Shown here: in pieces, positions 32,831 through 43,626 of the stretch
Numbering within the stretch: the first letter of the stretch is position 1
Layout: each line of letters starts with the position of its first letter
Source: Ornithomonoglobus_A sp045612845
Lineage (GTDB): Bacteria; Bacillota; Clostridia; UBA1381
Reading direction: 5' to 3'
DNA: 64,000 nucleotides
Assembly: GCA_045612845.1 (NCBI GenBank)
Contig: JAZKZV010000006.1
Coordinates: 1 to 64,000 of the forward strand
Notes under the pieces: model-generated
What the model saw: only the letters and a program-made list of their open reading frames with translations
The model's database searches: none
Told to the model about the DNA's origin: nothing
Translations under genes and position numbers: made by a program

Positions 32831-35800
32831 TTATTTAAGAATAATCTTACCTGTAAGAGATGTCATATTCTCTTCCCAGATGTATAGCTCAAGTGTTGCA
32901 CCGCTTGTTGCAAGAGCTGTCTGCATCTGTGGTGTTACTGAAAGGTATGATGCATCATCATAGCCTGTTACAAAGTCAAGGTTTGGTGTAAGCATTGTAG
33001 CTGCTTTCATTTCTGTACCAACCTTAACTGCAGCAATCATCATAACTGTCTTAGCGTCGCCATTGTTAACACCGTCAACTCTGATTCTGCCTGCAGACTC
33101 ATCATATGTTGCATTGAACTCATATGTAGACTTCTTAAAGCTATAAACCTGTGTTGCTCTGTGAGTTGTTTCGTCGATAACTCTTGATTCGTTTATAGCA
33201 GTAACTGTCCAGTAATATGTTGTATCATTTGCAAGACCTGTAAGCTCTGCATAGTTTTCTTCAACTACATCTGTATATACAGGTTCGCCTGTAAGGTTTG
33301 CATTTGTATATACCTTGTATTCGTACATATCTGCAAAGTCTGACTCTTCCCACTTGATGAAAGTTTTATCTGTCTTAATAGCTGCTTCGTTTGTTGGATA
33401 AACAAGGTTAAAGTCCTTTTCGGTTTTAGCCAATACGTCTGCTGATGCACCAACACCATCTGTGATATTCGCCAATGCTTTTGAAATTGTACCCTCAACA
33501 TCGGTGGTTACAGTGTTGCCTGTTACATTTGCATCAAGTGCAGCAGGAGTATTAACGTGTCCGTCTCTTGGTTCAGGACCGCCTGTGATGTTATTTCTTA
33601 CTATGTCGGACTTACTGTAAATACCATTAACAAGCTTTTCGTAGTTAGCCATAACCTCAGGATATGCATCTACATATTGAGGAAGCCACTTAGGACCGCC
33701 CTCTTCACCTATGTTCATAACTGCAAATCTACGATATTCTTCTCTTTCTGCTACAGCTTTGTTATATGCTGCTAATTCTTCTTCGGTTGGATTTTGTGAA
33801 AGTGTCGGTACTTTTTTAGCCTCGTAGTCTGTTGCCTGTAAGAATGTTGCAAATGCAGCATTTGTATAATAGTAGAATTGTCTATGATATTTGCCTGTTG
33901 CAGGGTCTGCAAGTGCTTTTTCTTCTGCAAGCTTCTCAGGTGTAAGGCCATTGATATTAGATCTTGTTGTTACACCAATATTTGCACGTATTGCGTTAAC
34001 AACTACGTTATCTTGTATTGTGTTATCCACACCTGCACAGTTGACGATACCATATGTTTCGTACTCGTCTGCCACGTCGATGATGTTACCTTCTACAATA
34101 CCACCACTATAAAGGTCATCAAGATAGATACCTGTTATGAAATTGGCTGTTCTATCTACATTAGGACCAACTGTGTGGATGTAGTTGTTCTTTACCTTAA
34201 AGCCATAGCCAACGTAGCTTCTTCCCTTATATACAGCGCCCGCGTCAAGGCTTTCTTCACAAACGTTGTAAATTTCGTTGTTAAGAAGTAGGTTTGACGG
34301 ACCACCATTATCTATAATACCTGTTGTAGGAACATTGCGGACTGTGTTGTTCTTTACAACTGTACCGTATGCGCCCCAGATTGTAACACCGCACATTGCT
34401 GATGATGTAATATTCATACCAACATTAGAAATACTGTTGTTTGAAATATTTATTTTGGGGTCATTAAGTGTTTTTACACTATTATCATTCCATACTCTTA
34501 TACCATCTTCGCTTATATTCTGGATAGTATTGCTTGTGATATTTACTTTTGTACCCATGGCAAAGATACCAATACCGCCAACGTCTTTTATTGTACAGTT
34601 TTTAACTGTAAGACCTTCTGAGTCTTTATCCATTGATATTGCAGCATGATATACATTTTCTCCGATAGTTGCATTCTTTGTAAATTCAATACCATCAAAG
34701 GTTATGTAGTCACAATCTTTAAGAAATACAAGTTCCTCTTTTAGTGCTGCAATTTCGAATGTATCTGACTCTGTTAGTGTGTATGGCGGATAGTAGTACA
34801 TTTTTGTTGCTTCTTTGTTTATGAACCATTCACCGGGAACATCAATTTCTTCTAACAGGTTTTTAACAATAATTCTTGTATCTGTTTTAGGTGGGTCTGG
34901 TAATGTAATTTCTTCGCCCCAATCGTTAGTGTACTTGTAACATAGCACACCACTCTTTGGTTTTTTTGCAAAAGTGAATTTGTTGCCGCTTATTGATGCA
35001 ACAGGAACAGACTCGTTGTACCATGCGTGTCTGAACACACCATCAAAATAGAAGTTATCTGCTTTTGCCCACTCTGCTGCCTTTGTGGCATCTACACCCT
35101 CAAGAGAAACTGTAAGCTCTGACGGAGTTTGTGCAGGCTCTAACATTTTGTAATCAGACTTCTTGTTTGGCCATTGAGAAATTTGTTGCTTATCTCCGTT
35201 AAGATATACACCCATAACTTCCATTCTGTTGCCTGGCTTGTGTGCACCAATAAAGTTTGCAACATCGCTAAGTCCTGCTGCTGCAAGGTCGATTTCTACA
35301 ACCTTGTCTTCAACTGCATCAGGAAGCTGTGCAAGAATATCTGCATCTGTTACCGGCTTGAATATTGAAGTGTTTGTTACATCAAGCTTTTTAGCACCGG
35401 TGATTACAACCTTTGCACCATCTTTTGCTTTGTATGTAACAGGTGCTTCAGCTGTACCGCTGTCTGCTGCTGTAAACTTTAAGCCTGATGTAAATGTGTA
35501 CTCACCCTCATCAATTATGATATTCTTTGGGTTTGCTTTACTTTGTGTTGCAGCATATGCCTTTGCCTTTTCGATTGTAGCAAAAGGAGCTGCCTCTGTA
35601 CCGTTACCTGTTGTATCGTTACCTGTTTTTGATACGTATACGTTAATTTCTTTTAATGTTATTGTGTAGGAGTTATCCTTTGTTTTTACATAAAGAACAT
35701 GTCCCTCACCTGCGATTGTGTCGTTAAGCTCAAATGTGTGCTTAAACAACTTATCGCTGCCTGTATAAACTACGTCTGTATAGTTTACAACTGCATTGAA

Positions 35801-36022
35801 TTCTGCGTCTGTGTCTGCTGCATTAAGGTCTGCAACTGTTTTGCCGGGGTTTAGCAAGAATATGTCTACTGCCTCGTTCTTTTCGCCAATACCTTCTACT
35901 GTGATTGTTCCGTTAACATTCTTTACAGATGTTACAAGCTCGCCATTTGCGGCAAACACAGTGGGAAGTGAGCTAAAAAGCATTGTTGCGGCAACCAACA
36001 GACTAATGATTTTCTTATTCAT
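32831..36022 (-). CDS. Secreted right-handed beta-helix protein, GH141-like
   Basis: 1063 residues. Signal peptide 1-24; beta-sandwich domain about 25-125 (also at the start of the 514-residue protein); then VYVSKTGNDTTGNGTEAAPF opens a right-handed parallel beta-helix to about 740 with many short N-rich turns. The spacer motifs SQWPNK, NLLEEIDVPGEWFINKEAT and MYYYPPYTL fit the GH141 layout; known members cut xylan or fucosides of pectin. An FnIII-like domain covers about 880-965 (YYWTVTAIN). The C-terminal domain (970-1063) ends LELYIWEENMTSLTGKIIL, shared with two neighbours. No SLH or sortase motif, so it is probably released or bound non-covalently. Confidence 0.85.
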   Translation of the reverse strand: MNKKIISLLVAATMLFSSLPTVFAANGELVTSVKNVNGTITVEGIGEKNEAVDIFLLNPGKTVADLNAADTDAEFNAVVNYTDVVYTGSDKLFKHTFELNDTIAGEGHVLYVKTKDNSYTITLKEINVYVSKTGNDTTGNGTEAAPFATIEKAKAYAATQSKANPKNIIIDEGEYTFTSGLKFTAADSGTAEAPVTYKAKDGAKVVITGAKKLDVTNTSIFKPVTDADILAQLPDAVEDKVVEIDLAAAGLSDVANFIGAHKPGNRMEVMGVYLNGDKQQISQWPNKKSDYKMLEPAQTPSELTVSLEGVDATKAAEWAKADNFYFDGVFRHAWYNESVPVASISGNKFTFAKKPKSGVLCYKYTNDWGEEITLPDPPKTDTRIIVKNLLEEIDVPGEWFINKEATKMYYYPPYTLTESDTFEIAALKEELVFLKDCDYITFDGIEFTKNATIGENVYHAAISMDKDSEGLTVKNCTIKDVGGIGIFAMGTKVNITSNTIQNISEDGIRVWNDNSVKTLNDPKINISNNSISNVGMNITSSAMCGVTIWGAYGTVVKNNTVRNVPTTGIIDNGGPSNLLLNNEIYNVCEESLDAGAVYKGRSYVGYGFKVKNNYIHTVGPNVDRTANFITGIYLDDLYSGGIVEGNIIDVADEYETYGIVNCAGVDNTIQDNVVVNAIRANIGVTTRSNINGLTPEKLAEEKALADPATGKYHRQFYYYTNAAFATFLQATDYEAKKVPTLSQNPTEEELAAYNKAVAEREEYRRFAVMNIGEEGGPKWLPQYVDAYPEVMANYEKLVNGIYSKSDIVRNNITGGPEPRDGHVNTPAALDANVTGNTVTTDVEGTISKALANITDGVGASADVLAKTEKDFNLVYPTNEAAIKTDKTFIKWEESDFADMYEYKVYTNANLTGEPVYTDVVEENYAELTGLANDTTYYWTVTAINESRVIDETTHRATQVYSFKKSTYEFNATYDESAGRIRVDGVNNGDAKTVMMIAAVKVGTEMKAATMLTPNLDFVTGYDDASYLSVTPQMQTALATSGATLELYIWEENMTSLTGKIILK

Positions 36023-36070
36023 TTTGCATTTCTCCTTTCGGGAATTTCTTTTTTGGGTTTTTTTTATCCG

Positions 36071-36148
36071 TTGCGGGACGATGTGGGCATCGTCCCCTAC
36101 GGGGGTGTTTATACATTGTAGGGGACGTTCGTGAACGTCCCCTACGGA
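36071..36148. repeat. Two family C palindromes between the two beta-helix genes
   Basis: GGGACGATGTGGGCATCGTC then CCCTACGG, and GGGGACGTTCGTGAACGTCC then CCTACGG. They would be transcribed if the genes form one operon. Confidence 0.75.
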
Positions 36149-36164
36149 GATGTTTGTTTATAAA

Positions 36165-39100
36165 TTATTTTCCTACAAGGTCTTTTTCGCCCTCAACGTA
36201 CTTGATTCTTAGTCGGCTGACGTTAACCTCTCCGTTACCGCTGCCAATAAATCTTATTGAACCTTCTGCTGTACTTGAAGCACTTACCAGCTTGATTCCG
36301 CCAAGGTCTACCCAACCTTCTTCGCCCTTTGAAAGGTCGATGGTTGTTTCGTAATTTCCGAAGTAGTTACTCATTACAACCTTAACGTTGTTATCACCAT
36401 TTGGACTTGGAATATGGTAATAGTAGAACTTAAACGTCTTACCAACGTATTTTCTCTGTCCGAGAACATTCCAGCCGGCTGATGCGCCTGCTTCTTTTGT
36501 TGTCATAACATATTCGCCATTTTTACCCTTTAGTGTCGGGTGAGTATTCCATGTACCAATTTCCTTAGTGAATGCTGTATCGAATACGTCGTATGCGATA
36601 ACACCTTCATCAAGACACATCTGAATTTCTTCGCTTCGCTCGAACAATGTATCAGGAACTTCGTCTGCAGGAGCAAGCTCCATTGTTACTCCGCCCTTTG
36701 GAACAAACGTCATAAAGTTACCGGGGTTAACCTTTGGTGTACCTGTTTCGAGATAGTCGAAGATGATTTCGCCATTACACTTCCAGAATACGTGAGCACC
36801 GCCGACAGTTGTTATAACTGCCATCTCCATATCGTTCCATTCGCCGAACTTGAAGCAGTCGTTTGGTACGGTTCTGAAGATTTTACTTTGTCTTTGAAGT
36901 TCTATAATATTCTTTTTAATAATCAGGTAATAGCAGTCCTGACCATAAGTGTATGTGCTAAAGTTCTCTGTTCTTAAACCATACGATACAAAGCTACCGC
37001 CAATATCGCCTGTTATTCTTGACTTGAACTTTAAGACCGCACTGTTTGAAAGAACCTTGTCGTAAACAAGCGAGCCATTTGCATTTGCTGCTGTTGTGTA
37101 CTTAACAACATTGTCCTCCATAGTCATTTCGCCTGAGCCCATTGCCTCAATCATTTCGGCTTCATCGAAGTCGAGGTTAATATAACCTGCATTGATGTTT
37201 GCATCAAGACCTAACAAGAATGCATTTAGTTCGTCTGTTACAGCATCAACGTCTGCTTGAGTACCCTTGCCTGTTGCCTTAAAGTCCTCAGCCTTTTTGA
37301 TTTCTACCCTTACTGAGTCTATAGTGCCCGGGATGTACTCATCCATCTTGTCGCCTTCTTTGATTTTTTCTATCTTCTGATATGCGGCTACTATCTTACT
37401 GTCTAACAAGGTATAGTCAAGCTCATCTTGTGCAGCAGTTGTAAACGACCATGTTTCGCCTCTGTTTGTAAAGCCTATTTGTTTTGAAACGTTCTTTGCA
37501 GTAACTCTCCAGTAATAGGTTTTATTATTTTCGAGCTGAGTTGGATATGTTGCACGATAAACTGTATCTTCTTCGTAGACAATATTCTTAAATTCGGGGT
37601 CTGTTGCTACCTCTAATTTATACTCGTCTGCTCCGTCGGCTCTGGTCCATGCAAAACATACGTGCTTTGTCTGAATACCCGTCTGACCGTTTGCAGGGTA
37701 GAGAAGCTTAAAGTCCTCGCTGCCCTCAGGAAGCTTAAGGTCGTTCTGGAGGCCTATAAGGTCCATATCGAATTCCTCGCCAAGAACCTGTGCGCCAATT
37801 CCGTATTTTTCTCTTGCCTCGTCTGTAACTCTCCAGTCGTGATTATCGGGGTCAACAAATATTTCGTAGTTTATGCTTTCGTCTATTTCTCCGCTACCAT
37901 AGTAGTTTTTAAATCCATTTACTTTTGGATTTGGCTTTTCGGGCTCTTCTACATAGAATATATTAACATTATCCCTTATTTCTGAGTGCTCATATGCATT
38001 ATCGTTGATGGAGTCCTTACCAATGTTAACCATAAGGTTATCTGTGATTAAGGATTCCATATGCAGGAAGCTGCCCCATTCACCCATAAGTCTATCCATG
38101 GTTGATGCCATTTTTGGATATTTATCCTTAAACAAGTCGCTTGTTACAGGAATTCCTGTCCATTCCCACTTCCATGTGTGATTGGTTGTGGAGTTTTTAA
38201 GATAATCATAGCCGGGATATGGACGTCTTTGTGAGTAGATAAAGCCACGGTCTGAGTTAACCATGGTGTTACCAACCATTACGTGGTCAAAGCCCGAGAA
38301 GTGTACGTTTGCTATATTCTTATATTTATTTGCTACAATAATATTTTGTATTGCACTCTGACCTGTTATTTCGTCGTCCCAGTAAATTCCGATACCCGGG
38401 TGGCCTGATGTTGAGCCTGTAATACCAATATCGTGGATGTAGTTTCTGTAAACAACGTTACCGTGGTCAACAAATGAACGTCCTACATACAGCGCACCGC
38501 AGTCTGCCGCTGAGTTTACGACTGATGAATATTCGTTATATTCTATGCGGTTACCGTTACCATAATACAAGGTTGTAAGACCCTGTGTGTTGTGGAAGAT
38601 GTTGTTTGTTACCAGCATATCGACAGTACCTACAAGACCCTCGGCACCTGTTGCAAGCTCTGCCTGGCTCATAAGACCTGTTTCTCTGTGAGCGGCTGAT
38701 AAGATGTTGTTTTTAATTACAACCTCACTTGGTGTAAGTGTTGGTCTGTCGCCCGCTGTGAATATAAATATGTTAGAAAAACCGATGTTATCTATTATAC
38801 AATTCTCAACAGTTAAGCCGATACCCGACATCATCTGAATACCATTGTAAGAAATTTCGTTTATTAAACAGTTTCTTACAGCGATGTTTCTTGTGTTTTT
38901 TAAAAGGATTGCTGTACCGCCTGTTTCTTTATGAGAGCCGCCTTGTACTGCACCTATTGCTGTTTTGGTAAAGTGGATACCGTCGAATACTATGTTCTTT
39001 GCACCCTCGAGCTTAAACATTGGTGTTTCGAGAGTACAGATTTCGAAGTTGCTATCCTCGTTAAGCTCATCTGTAGGATAAATATACAGAGTACGCTTTG

Positions 39101-40688
39101 GATAATCTATATAGTATTCGCCGGGGATATCTATTTCTTCTATTAGGTTCATAATGTAGTAACGGTGGTCCTTCTGAACAGAATAACGTGATGCGTACTT
39201 AAGCCATATTTTATTTTCCTGCATGTCTATTCTTTCTACAGGAATTGATTCCTCTGACCAGAAAACACCGAACTGACCCATTGCAAACACATTACCCTCG
39301 TTAACTGCCTCGATCCATCTTGATGGCTCTGAGTTTGTAAAGTGGATTGCACCCGGGTTATCAGGGTCACCTGTTTTTGATGCATTTTTACCCGGTGTTG
39401 AGTCTTCGATAATTGCATATGTACCATTTGGCCATCTTGCAAGCTCCTGCTTATTGTTATTTAGGTAAATTGCAGGTGCAGGCATCTTTGATTGAGCACC
39501 TGTTCCCTCCTTTGGACCTTTTGTGAAGTTTGTTATAGTTCCGGGAAGCTCGTTATCTGTAAACTTCATCTCATAAACCTTGTCTTTTGCGTTTATGTGA
39601 AGTCTTCTTATAACGTTGGGGTCGGTTACAGGCTTAAAGCGTTTTGCGTCAAACTTCTTTGCGCCTGTGAACTCTACGTGTGCACCCTCCTCTGCCTTAT
39701 AGGTTATTGGTGCATTTACTGTACCCGAGTCTGCATCTGTAAGCTCTATTGTTGCGTCGAATTGGTATCTACCCTCTTTAAAGATGATATCTACCGCAAA
39801 GCCACCTCTTTTTGCCTGTTGTGCAGCTACTCTTGCTTGGTCTACACTTGTATACGGTCTTTTTTTTGAACCGTCGCCGCCCATCTCGCCTGTTGGGGCA
39901 ACATAAATTTCTTTAACAGGTACAGGCTCTTTTGGATATTCTATATCGTATTCAACTGTGCTATATCTGAATACTTCGATATTATCCACTACTGCCTCTG
40001 AATTGTAGCAGTCAAAGCCTATTGCACCTGATGCGATTGACGCATCTTCTAAGTTCATTACGTTTTCTCCGTCAACACGGACTATAATTTGTCTGCTTGC
40101 AAGGCGGATTCCGACTCTTGATGGTTCATCTGATTTTAGTCTTGCATCGACACTCTGTACATGAACCATGTCGCCGTTTTTAACTCTTTTTAAAAGTGTT
40201 GCCTTGCCTGTTTGTTTATAAAATCTTAAAACGTACATCGACTGGTCTGCATCGGCACGGAATACCACGCCGAAATACACACCGTTTTTGAAGTTCACGT
40301 CAAATTCTATATCGGCATTTTCTACCGATATATTCTTTGACAATATCAATGACGTTTTTTGTGTTATTCTTTTATTTTTAAATACTAATGCATCATTTTT
40401 TATGCTGTAGCCTGAGCCTGAGACAACCTTCCAGTCTGCCATACCCGAGGAAAAGTCCTCTGTTGCAAGAACTGTTTTTTCGGCTTTTGGTAACTCAGGA
40501 GCTTCTGATTCCTCTGCTTGCTCTGCCAGGAAGTCGCCAAGTGTTGGTGTTGTATCTTCCTGAACCTCTTCTGCTTGTGTTTGTGAGGATGTTGCCTCTT
40601 GCTTAGGCAATTCTTCCTCGGCAAAGGCAACTGCATAAGAAGCTGTAAGTGATGCGGTAATCAATAAAGATATCAGCTTTTTATTCAT
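36165..40688 (-). CDS. Large secreted multidomain beta-helix protein, GH141-like
   Basis: 1507 residues. Signal peptide about 1-23; Pro/Glu-rich stretch; a concanavalin-like domain about 70-245 (ATEDFSSGMADW ... GFDCYNSEAVVDNIEVFRYS); beta-helix from about 255 (YVAPTGEMGGDGSKKRPYTS) to about 970, with GH141-type markers ELARWPNGTY, NLIEEIDIPGEYYIDYP and LYIYPTDEL; an FnIII-like domain about 1000-1090 (NNKTYYWRVTAKNVSK); a helical FIVAR-like segment about 1100-1170; and C-terminal carbohydrate-binding-like sandwiches. No SLH domain. It lies 26 bp after the preceding gene, so co-transcription is likely. Activity on a plant or host polysaccharide is inferred. Confidence 0.85.
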   Translation of the reverse strand: MNKKLISLLITASLTASYAVAFAEEELPKQEATSSQTQAEEVQEDTTPTLGDFLAEQAEESEAPELPKAEKTVLATEDFSSGMADWKVVSGSGYSIKNDALVFKNKRITQKTSLILSKNISVENADIEFDVNFKNGVYFGVVFRADADQSMYVLRFYKQTGKATLLKRVKNGDMVHVQSVDARLKSDEPSRVGIRLASRQIIVRVDGENVMNLEDASIASGAIGFDCYNSEAVVDNIEVFRYSTVEYDIEYPKEPVPVKEIYVAPTGEMGGDGSKKRPYTSVDQARVAAQQAKRGGFAVDIIFKEGRYQFDATIELTDADSGTVNAPITYKAEEGAHVEFTGAKKFDAKRFKPVTDPNVIRRLHINAKDKVYEMKFTDNELPGTITNFTKGPKEGTGAQSKMPAPAIYLNNNKQELARWPNGTYAIIEDSTPGKNASKTGDPDNPGAIHFTNSEPSRWIEAVNEGNVFAMGQFGVFWSEESIPVERIDMQENKIWLKYASRYSVQKDHRYYIMNLIEEIDIPGEYYIDYPKRTLYIYPTDELNEDSNFEICTLETPMFKLEGAKNIVFDGIHFTKTAIGAVQGGSHKETGGTAILLKNTRNIAVRNCLINEISYNGIQMMSGIGLTVENCIIDNIGFSNIFIFTAGDRPTLTPSEVVIKNNILSAAHRETGLMSQAELATGAEGLVGTVDMLVTNNIFHNTQGLTTLYYGNGNRIEYNEYSSVVNSAADCGALYVGRSFVDHGNVVYRNYIHDIGITGSTSGHPGIGIYWDDEITGQSAIQNIIVANKYKNIANVHFSGFDHVMVGNTMVNSDRGFIYSQRRPYPGYDYLKNSTTNHTWKWEWTGIPVTSDLFKDKYPKMASTMDRLMGEWGSFLHMESLITDNLMVNIGKDSINDNAYEHSEIRDNVNIFYVEEPEKPNPKVNGFKNYYGSGEIDESINYEIFVDPDNHDWRVTDEAREKYGIGAQVLGEEFDMDLIGLQNDLKLPEGSEDFKLLYPANGQTGIQTKHVCFAWTRADGADEYKLEVATDPEFKNIVYEEDTVYRATYPTQLENNKTYYWRVTAKNVSKQIGFTNRGETWSFTTAAQDELDYTLLDSKIVAAYQKIEKIKEGDKMDEYIPGTIDSVRVEIKKAEDFKATGKGTQADVDAVTDELNAFLLGLDANINAGYINLDFDEAEMIEAMGSGEMTMEDNVVKYTTAANANGSLVYDKVLSNSAVLKFKSRITGDIGGSFVSYGLRTENFSTYTYGQDCYYLIIKKNIIELQRQSKIFRTVPNDCFKFGEWNDMEMAVITTVGGAHVFWKCNGEIIFDYLETGTPKVNPGNFMTFVPKGGVTMELAPADEVPDTLFERSEEIQMCLDEGVIAYDVFDTAFTKEIGTWNTHPTLKGKNGEYVMTTKEAGASAGWNVLGQRKYVGKTFKFYYYHIPSPNGDNNVKVVMSNYFGNYETTIDLSKGEEGWVDLGGIKLVSASSTAEGSIRFIGSGNGEVNVSRLRIKYVEGEKDLVGK

Positions 40689-40714
40689 GTTTTACCTCCT
40701 CTCGTATTGTTACC

Positions 40715-43582
40715 TTATTCCTTGTTTATAAGTACATATGTATCCGGGTCGTATGAAGCCTTAACAAGTATTATTCTTGTACAGTTTTCGCCATATTGTG
40801 TATATGGTTTAATGTCTTTAATTGCACCCTTTTCGAAGGTTACAGAGTTCTTTACTCTGCCCATTTCCGGTCTCTTTATCATATAGCTTGCACTTGGGTT
40901 ATACATAGTTTCCCATACTGCACCTTCTGCCACTGTTTTTGTTGTATCAATAGGACCGCTTGCAGGGTTCTGGTTTGTTATTGTTATAAATCCGTTATCT
41001 AAGCTATATACCCAGCCTACAAAAATCTTTGCCTGACCTGGATTATATCTCCAGCCGTTAGGGTTTCCTGAGTTCTGTGGGTTGTATGATGCAGCACCAA
41101 ACGGGTTAGAAAGTGTATTTGATGGTAGGTAGTCTGTTGTGTAGATGCCCGGTGTCATACCAACTACCTTGCTTCCGTGTGAGTCGGTAGCTTCCTGGTC
41201 TGCGTCGAACATTACAGTGGCTTTTACTATGTAGCCCTTGTATGTTACTGCATAAGCACCGTCGCCGGCCGACAGATGTATCGGACTTGTATTACCTGCT
41301 GTTATACCAAAGATGCCTGTTTCGTAGAAATCTTTTTCGATGTAATATTTTGCTTTTACATTACTTCTGTTAAGTGTTTCTACCTGATAAACAACCTCAC
41401 CAGTGTTGGGGTCTGCTGTTTGTCTTACGTTCATTATCCATAACGGACCTCTTTCGAGTTCGTTTGCAGATGCCTTAATATTTGTTGTTACATAGCTTGC
41501 CTTAAAGCCTCTGAAGTCTGTTCCGTAAACTCTTACCGGTGTTTTTGTACCTGCTGTGAACAATGCTGTTGAGCCCATTTCGTAGTCCTTGAGGTTTGTT
41601 GAAAGCTTATCGTCTGTTGGTGTAATAAATACCTTTGCTTCTGTATCTGCATATGCTAAATTACCAAAGATTGCAGAGTTTCCGCTCTTATACAGATAAT
41701 AGTCTGCCTTTGCAGCATATTGTCTTGTATCGCCCTCTATTGGTGGGTTTGGAGCTTCTGTTATTGTATCAAGCATGCAGAATAATCTGTCAGGTGTATT
41801 TGGCTTTGTTCCAAAGTATAGCGGAAGTTCTATTTTATTTACCTCGCCTGCTTTATTCATCTTATATCTTATAAGACCCTGATATGTAAAGTTTGTAACA
41901 AGCTCTGATGGTGAGTACGACATAACACTGTTATCCTGACCTAAAACCTGTACCTTTTCGGCAGGCTTAAGAACTTCCCATATGCCTGCATCGTTATACA
42001 TTTTTATATAGATGTCGCCGCCCATATCTGCAATAGGTGCTACCCACAAAACAAAGCCTGCAAGCCAGTCATATGAACCAGAAACCTTTTCGATATCTAC
42101 TATTCTGCCGAATGCGTCGAAAGAGAATTTATAAGTTGAGCCAAGCTCAGGTGTACCGTAGTGTTTTTCGAGCCATGCTGAGAATGAGTATTTGCCGCCC
42201 TCTTCTGTTAAAAGGTATCCTCTTTGTGATGGTGTTGATTTTGTAACTGATTTAACTGTTGCTGTGTGGGTTTTGTCAGAAATAATCATCTTGTATGTTT
42301 CTCTGTCAAAACTTCTTGTAATAGAAAGAATGTTACCCGGCTTTATTTTATTATAAGGAACTTCTTTACCCTCTGCATCGAATACGGTGTATGTTATTTC
42401 GCTAAGGTTTATAACCTCGTTTGTATGTTTCATACACAGGTAAATATCGCCAGTATTATCAAAAGCGGTTGCAACTGCTTCTTCGTAATCTTCTATTCTT
42501 ATGATGTCCATTATTCCGTCGCCATTGTTATCGTAAAGCTTTACAAATCCGTTATCGGGAATAAAGTCATCCTGAGTGAATGTGTCGGTTAGTTTTAGTG
42601 CTTTGTTGTTGTAGATGATTGTTGCGTCTGTCTTAACCTTAGCTTTCTTAAGTTTTGTTGAAAATTCATCTTCGTAATATTCGTATGTATTGTTTGTATA
42701 TGGTCTTACAATGTTTGCAGAGTTTAAACTAATAACACTGTTTTTGTCTGTTAGTTCGTATACGCAAACAAGCTCATATTCTTCGCCGTCTGCCTTTTTA
42801 TAAAAACCTGCTACATTTTTACCAACAAGGTCTGCTACTGCTGTGCCATTAAGCATTGCCTCTTTGCCATCTATAGAAATATAGCCTTTTTTGATTGCTG
42901 ATTCGCCATATAGCGAGAATAAACCGTCGTCTGTTACAATACCCTTTATTTTATAAAGGCCAAGTCTTGACTGCATATACAAAAGCTCTTTATTTGATGA
43001 AATATGGTTATATACAAGGCTCATCATATCTGCAACATCTGTGTGAAGCATATTGTAGATAAGGATGTATGCGTTTTGGAATGTAAGCTCTCCGTCTGCT
43101 CCTGCAAGACCGTCTGAAAGGTCTTTTTGTGCAGCAAGACGTGCATATTTGCCTTCTTTGAATGTATCTGTTTCGCTATATCCCATTGTTCTTAGTATAA
43201 ACTCATATGCTGTGTTTATATTAAGGTTTGTATCGGGCAAAAAGCTTCCAAACTTGTTTGTAGAAACATAACCACTGCTTAATAGTGCAGTAATTTCGTT
43301 AAAATATGCATGACCTTCTTTTACGTCTGCGGCTCTTTTGCCTGTTGCATACAGTTCGATGTCTGCATCAACACCAAACGCAAATTTCGCAAGCAAGCCT
43401 GCAAACTCTGCCTTTGTGATTGTTTTGCTCAAATCCTGAGATTCATCATATACGCCAATATAGCTCAAAAGCGCTGTTTGGTCTTGTGTTAGAGATGGTG
43501 TTGTTTCTTCAGCAGAAACAGGCATAACTAACATACTTGCCATACTTGCTATTGTTAATATCAAAGCTAATATCTTTTTCAT
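40715..43582 (-). CDS. SLH-domain surface protein, 955 residues
   Basis: Start ATG 43582 is chosen because AGAAAGGAAATTTC precedes it; the ATG at 43606 would put that RBS inside the gene. Signal peptide about 1-24; three degenerate SLH repeats about 35-205 (ISKTITKAEFAGLLAKFAF-like; FLPDTNLNINTAYEFILRTM; GELTFQNAYILIYNML). The long rest is beta-rich, with a calcium-loop-like DNNGDGIMDIIRI near 345-357 and no enzyme motif that I recognise. It resembles the S-layer protein in layout and may be a minor S-layer component. It is 44 bp after the 514-residue gene. Confidence 0.85.
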   Translation of the reverse strand: MKKILALILTIASMASMLVMPVSAEETTPSLTQDQTALLSYIGVYDESQDLSKTITKAEFAGLLAKFAFGVDADIELYATGKRAADVKEGHAYFNEITALLSSGYVSTNKFGSFLPDTNLNINTAYEFILRTMGYSETDTFKEGKYARLAAQKDLSDGLAGADGELTFQNAYILIYNMLHTDVADMMSLVYNHISSNKELLYMQSRLGLYKIKGIVTDDGLFSLYGESAIKKGYISIDGKEAMLNGTAVADLVGKNVAGFYKKADGEEYELVCVYELTDKNSVISLNSANIVRPYTNNTYEYYEDEFSTKLKKAKVKTDATIIYNNKALKLTDTFTQDDFIPDNGFVKLYDNNGDGIMDIIRIEDYEEAVATAFDNTGDIYLCMKHTNEVINLSEITYTVFDAEGKEVPYNKIKPGNILSITRSFDRETYKMIISDKTHTATVKSVTKSTPSQRGYLLTEEGGKYSFSAWLEKHYGTPELGSTYKFSFDAFGRIVDIEKVSGSYDWLAGFVLWVAPIADMGGDIYIKMYNDAGIWEVLKPAEKVQVLGQDNSVMSYSPSELVTNFTYQGLIRYKMNKAGEVNKIELPLYFGTKPNTPDRLFCMLDTITEAPNPPIEGDTRQYAAKADYYLYKSGNSAIFGNLAYADTEAKVFITPTDDKLSTNLKDYEMGSTALFTAGTKTPVRVYGTDFRGFKASYVTTNIKASANELERGPLWIMNVRQTADPNTGEVVYQVETLNRSNVKAKYYIEKDFYETGIFGITAGNTSPIHLSAGDGAYAVTYKGYIVKATVMFDADQEATDSHGSKVVGMTPGIYTTDYLPSNTLSNPFGAASYNPQNSGNPNGWRYNPGQAKIFVGWVYSLDNGFITITNQNPASGPIDTTKTVAEGAVWETMYNPSASYMIKRPEMGRVKNSVTFEKGAIKDIKPYTQYGENCTRIILVKASYDPDTYVLINKE

Positions 43583-43626
43583 ACTGAAATTTCCTTTCTT
43601 TCTCAAATATTGTATGTTGGTTTTTC